This document shows, piece by piece, positions 62,791-64,000 of a DNA stretch of 64,000 nt (positions are counted from its first letter, which is position 1; each line of letters begins with the position of its first letter). The notes below the pieces were generated by a model. The model worked only from the letters and a program-made list of their open reading frames with translations, had not been told where the DNA came from and ran no database searches. The position numbers and the translations under genes were made by a program. The DNA comes from Phoebastria nigripes (taxonomy: Eukaryota; Chordata; Aves; Procellariiformes; Diomedeidae): NCBI GenBank assembly GCA_035582835.1, contig JAYKAV010002375.1:1-64000 (forward strand), in the 5' to 3' direction.

Positions 62791-64000
62791 GTTTGGGGGC
62801 TCCCATATTATTTTCTGGTATTTTCTGACTAAGTATGCATTAATAACCATTTGTGCTGGGCTGCACACATGTGGAGGGTCCAGCACATTGTAGAGATGCT
62901 GAAGGCACTGCACATCCATTGCACAGAGGGTTTGTGCATGCACGGTAATTCTGATGCAATCAAGATGTGTAGGACCTACTAGGGATGTGTTGTAGAGTTT
63001 GTCTGTATGTACAGAGTAACCAGTTATGCAGCATAGTCAAATATTAGACTGTCTGGACAGAAATACTGTTCTGACTCAGTTCCTGGAAATGTAAAGAGAT
63101 CCTAGGAATATGTCTGAACTCCCCTTTTAACCTCCAAGATAAAATTTCTGGCTAGAAAATCTGGCCACATCCAGGAAATGCAGGCATATATATGGTAGTC
63201 CTACCCAAATCATATCCTGAGTTCCCATGGTTCAAAACCGATGCAAAGAAAAGGCGATCGGGCTGACGTGCGTCTGTGCACAGACACGCACAATATAATA
63301 AAATGTCGGGGTACCTTCCTTGCTCAGTACTATTGCTCCTGGTAGTAAATCCACACGCAGCAGGGATGGAAGAAGGAAAACCAGCCACAAGAGACAGACA
63401 ACAGGCACAGAAATGACTGAAGCCAGTCTAGGGAGAAGCAAGTTCTGGGAAGCGTAATGCTCCTGGGCAGGCTCCGGGGGCCCTACGGACCTCGCTGACC
63501 TGGCAGACCCTGTAGCAGATCCCTGGGGACAGTGCTGGTGTTGCTTTTGCTTCCCCTCCTTGCAAGAGTTTGCAAGTAAAGGCCGCGCAATGAAGGCAGC
63601 TTCTTTTTTTCCTGTGGTCTCTCTGAAAGCAGAACACAATTTCTTCAGCTTTGTAATTCAAAAGTATTTTAATTCTGTAATGGCATTTATTCTTCAGGCT
63701 GTGAACTGACCATAAATAGTTCTCTGCAAGAATTTGCTATTGGGACTGTGGTATTTATTAGAGACAAGTCAGATAAAGCACCTTAGGCTAGACTGCAGCC
63801 CTTGGGTCTCTGTTCATAGCAGAAAGGAGGCTGGGAGGACCTGGGGGGATCTCCCCACCCAAAAGCACGTCACAGGCTTTCCACACTGCTTCCTCACCGC
63901 ATTGGCAGCATGGGAGGGCTGGGAGAAAGAGAGGAATGACCTGGGCACACTACAGACCAGAAACCTGTACCCCAGAAGAGCTGAGTGCAGCTGGGCGGGT
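62791..64000. other. No recognisable feature
   Basis: Short overlapping minus-strand frames (135 and 77 codons at 63,232-63,661) show no domain. No repeat family was recognised up to the window edge. Confidence 0.4.

Noticed and set aside
1..64000. CRISPR arrays, tRNA or rRNA genes, bacterial operons
   Set aside because: No regular spaced repeats, no intact tRNA A/B boxes in a cloverleaf context, no rRNA sequence, and no ribosome-binding-site organised gene runs. The sequence is vertebrate.

Overview
This is nuclear DNA from a vertebrate, almost certainly a bird and probably not a galliform. The evidence is a CR1 LINE 3' end carrying the avian ATTCTATG-type tail, three copies of one avian-type solo LTR, degraded MIR SINEs, sauropsid-style palindromic repeats, an isolated CpG island in AT-rich sequence, and splice-site rather than operon organisation. 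No bacterial features are present. The bird assignment and the non-galliform guess rest on repeat families recognised from memory.

Layout. Positions 1-36,180 are AT-rich with no convincing conserved coding exon. This is best read as (part of) the long first intron of a minus-strand gene, carrying two solo LTRs of one family in opposite orientation (18,291-18,823 plus; 24,285-24,830 minus), a MIR, A-rich tracts and several anonymous open frames. Positions 36,181-36,380 are a G-rich then A/GA-rich tract. Positions ~36,560-37,790 are a strong CpG island with Sp1 boxes, a (CAG)7(CCG)5 tract and a consensus minus-strand splice donor ending at 36,989. This is the promoter and first exon of a leftward gene whose identity I cannot read.

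Positions 37,800-47,250 hold scattered plus-strand exon-like segments. The best are an open 162-nt segment at 39,790-39,951 and a terminal-exon-like segment at 46,425-46,529 with an AATAAA 700 nt downstream. Ancient repeats lie between them. Their reading phases do not join directly, so no gene model is claimed. Positions 47,250-64,000 are repeat-bearing and otherwise anonymous: a 741-bp LTR-like element with a 6-bp target duplication (54,227-54,967), a third solo LTR 114 bp beyond it (55,082-55,630), and a 5'-truncated CR1 with an open ORF2 tail (62,297-62,790).

The functional reading is one CpG-island promoter driving a leftward gene, possibly divergently paired with a rightward transcript. 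Insertions around it could add promoters, CRE sites and poly(A) signals. I found no self-contained novel system. The most useful leads are the CpG-island first exon, the exon-like open segments at 15,101-15,372, 39,790-39,951 and 46,425-46,529, and the adjacent pair of unrelated LTRs at 54.2-55.6 kb.
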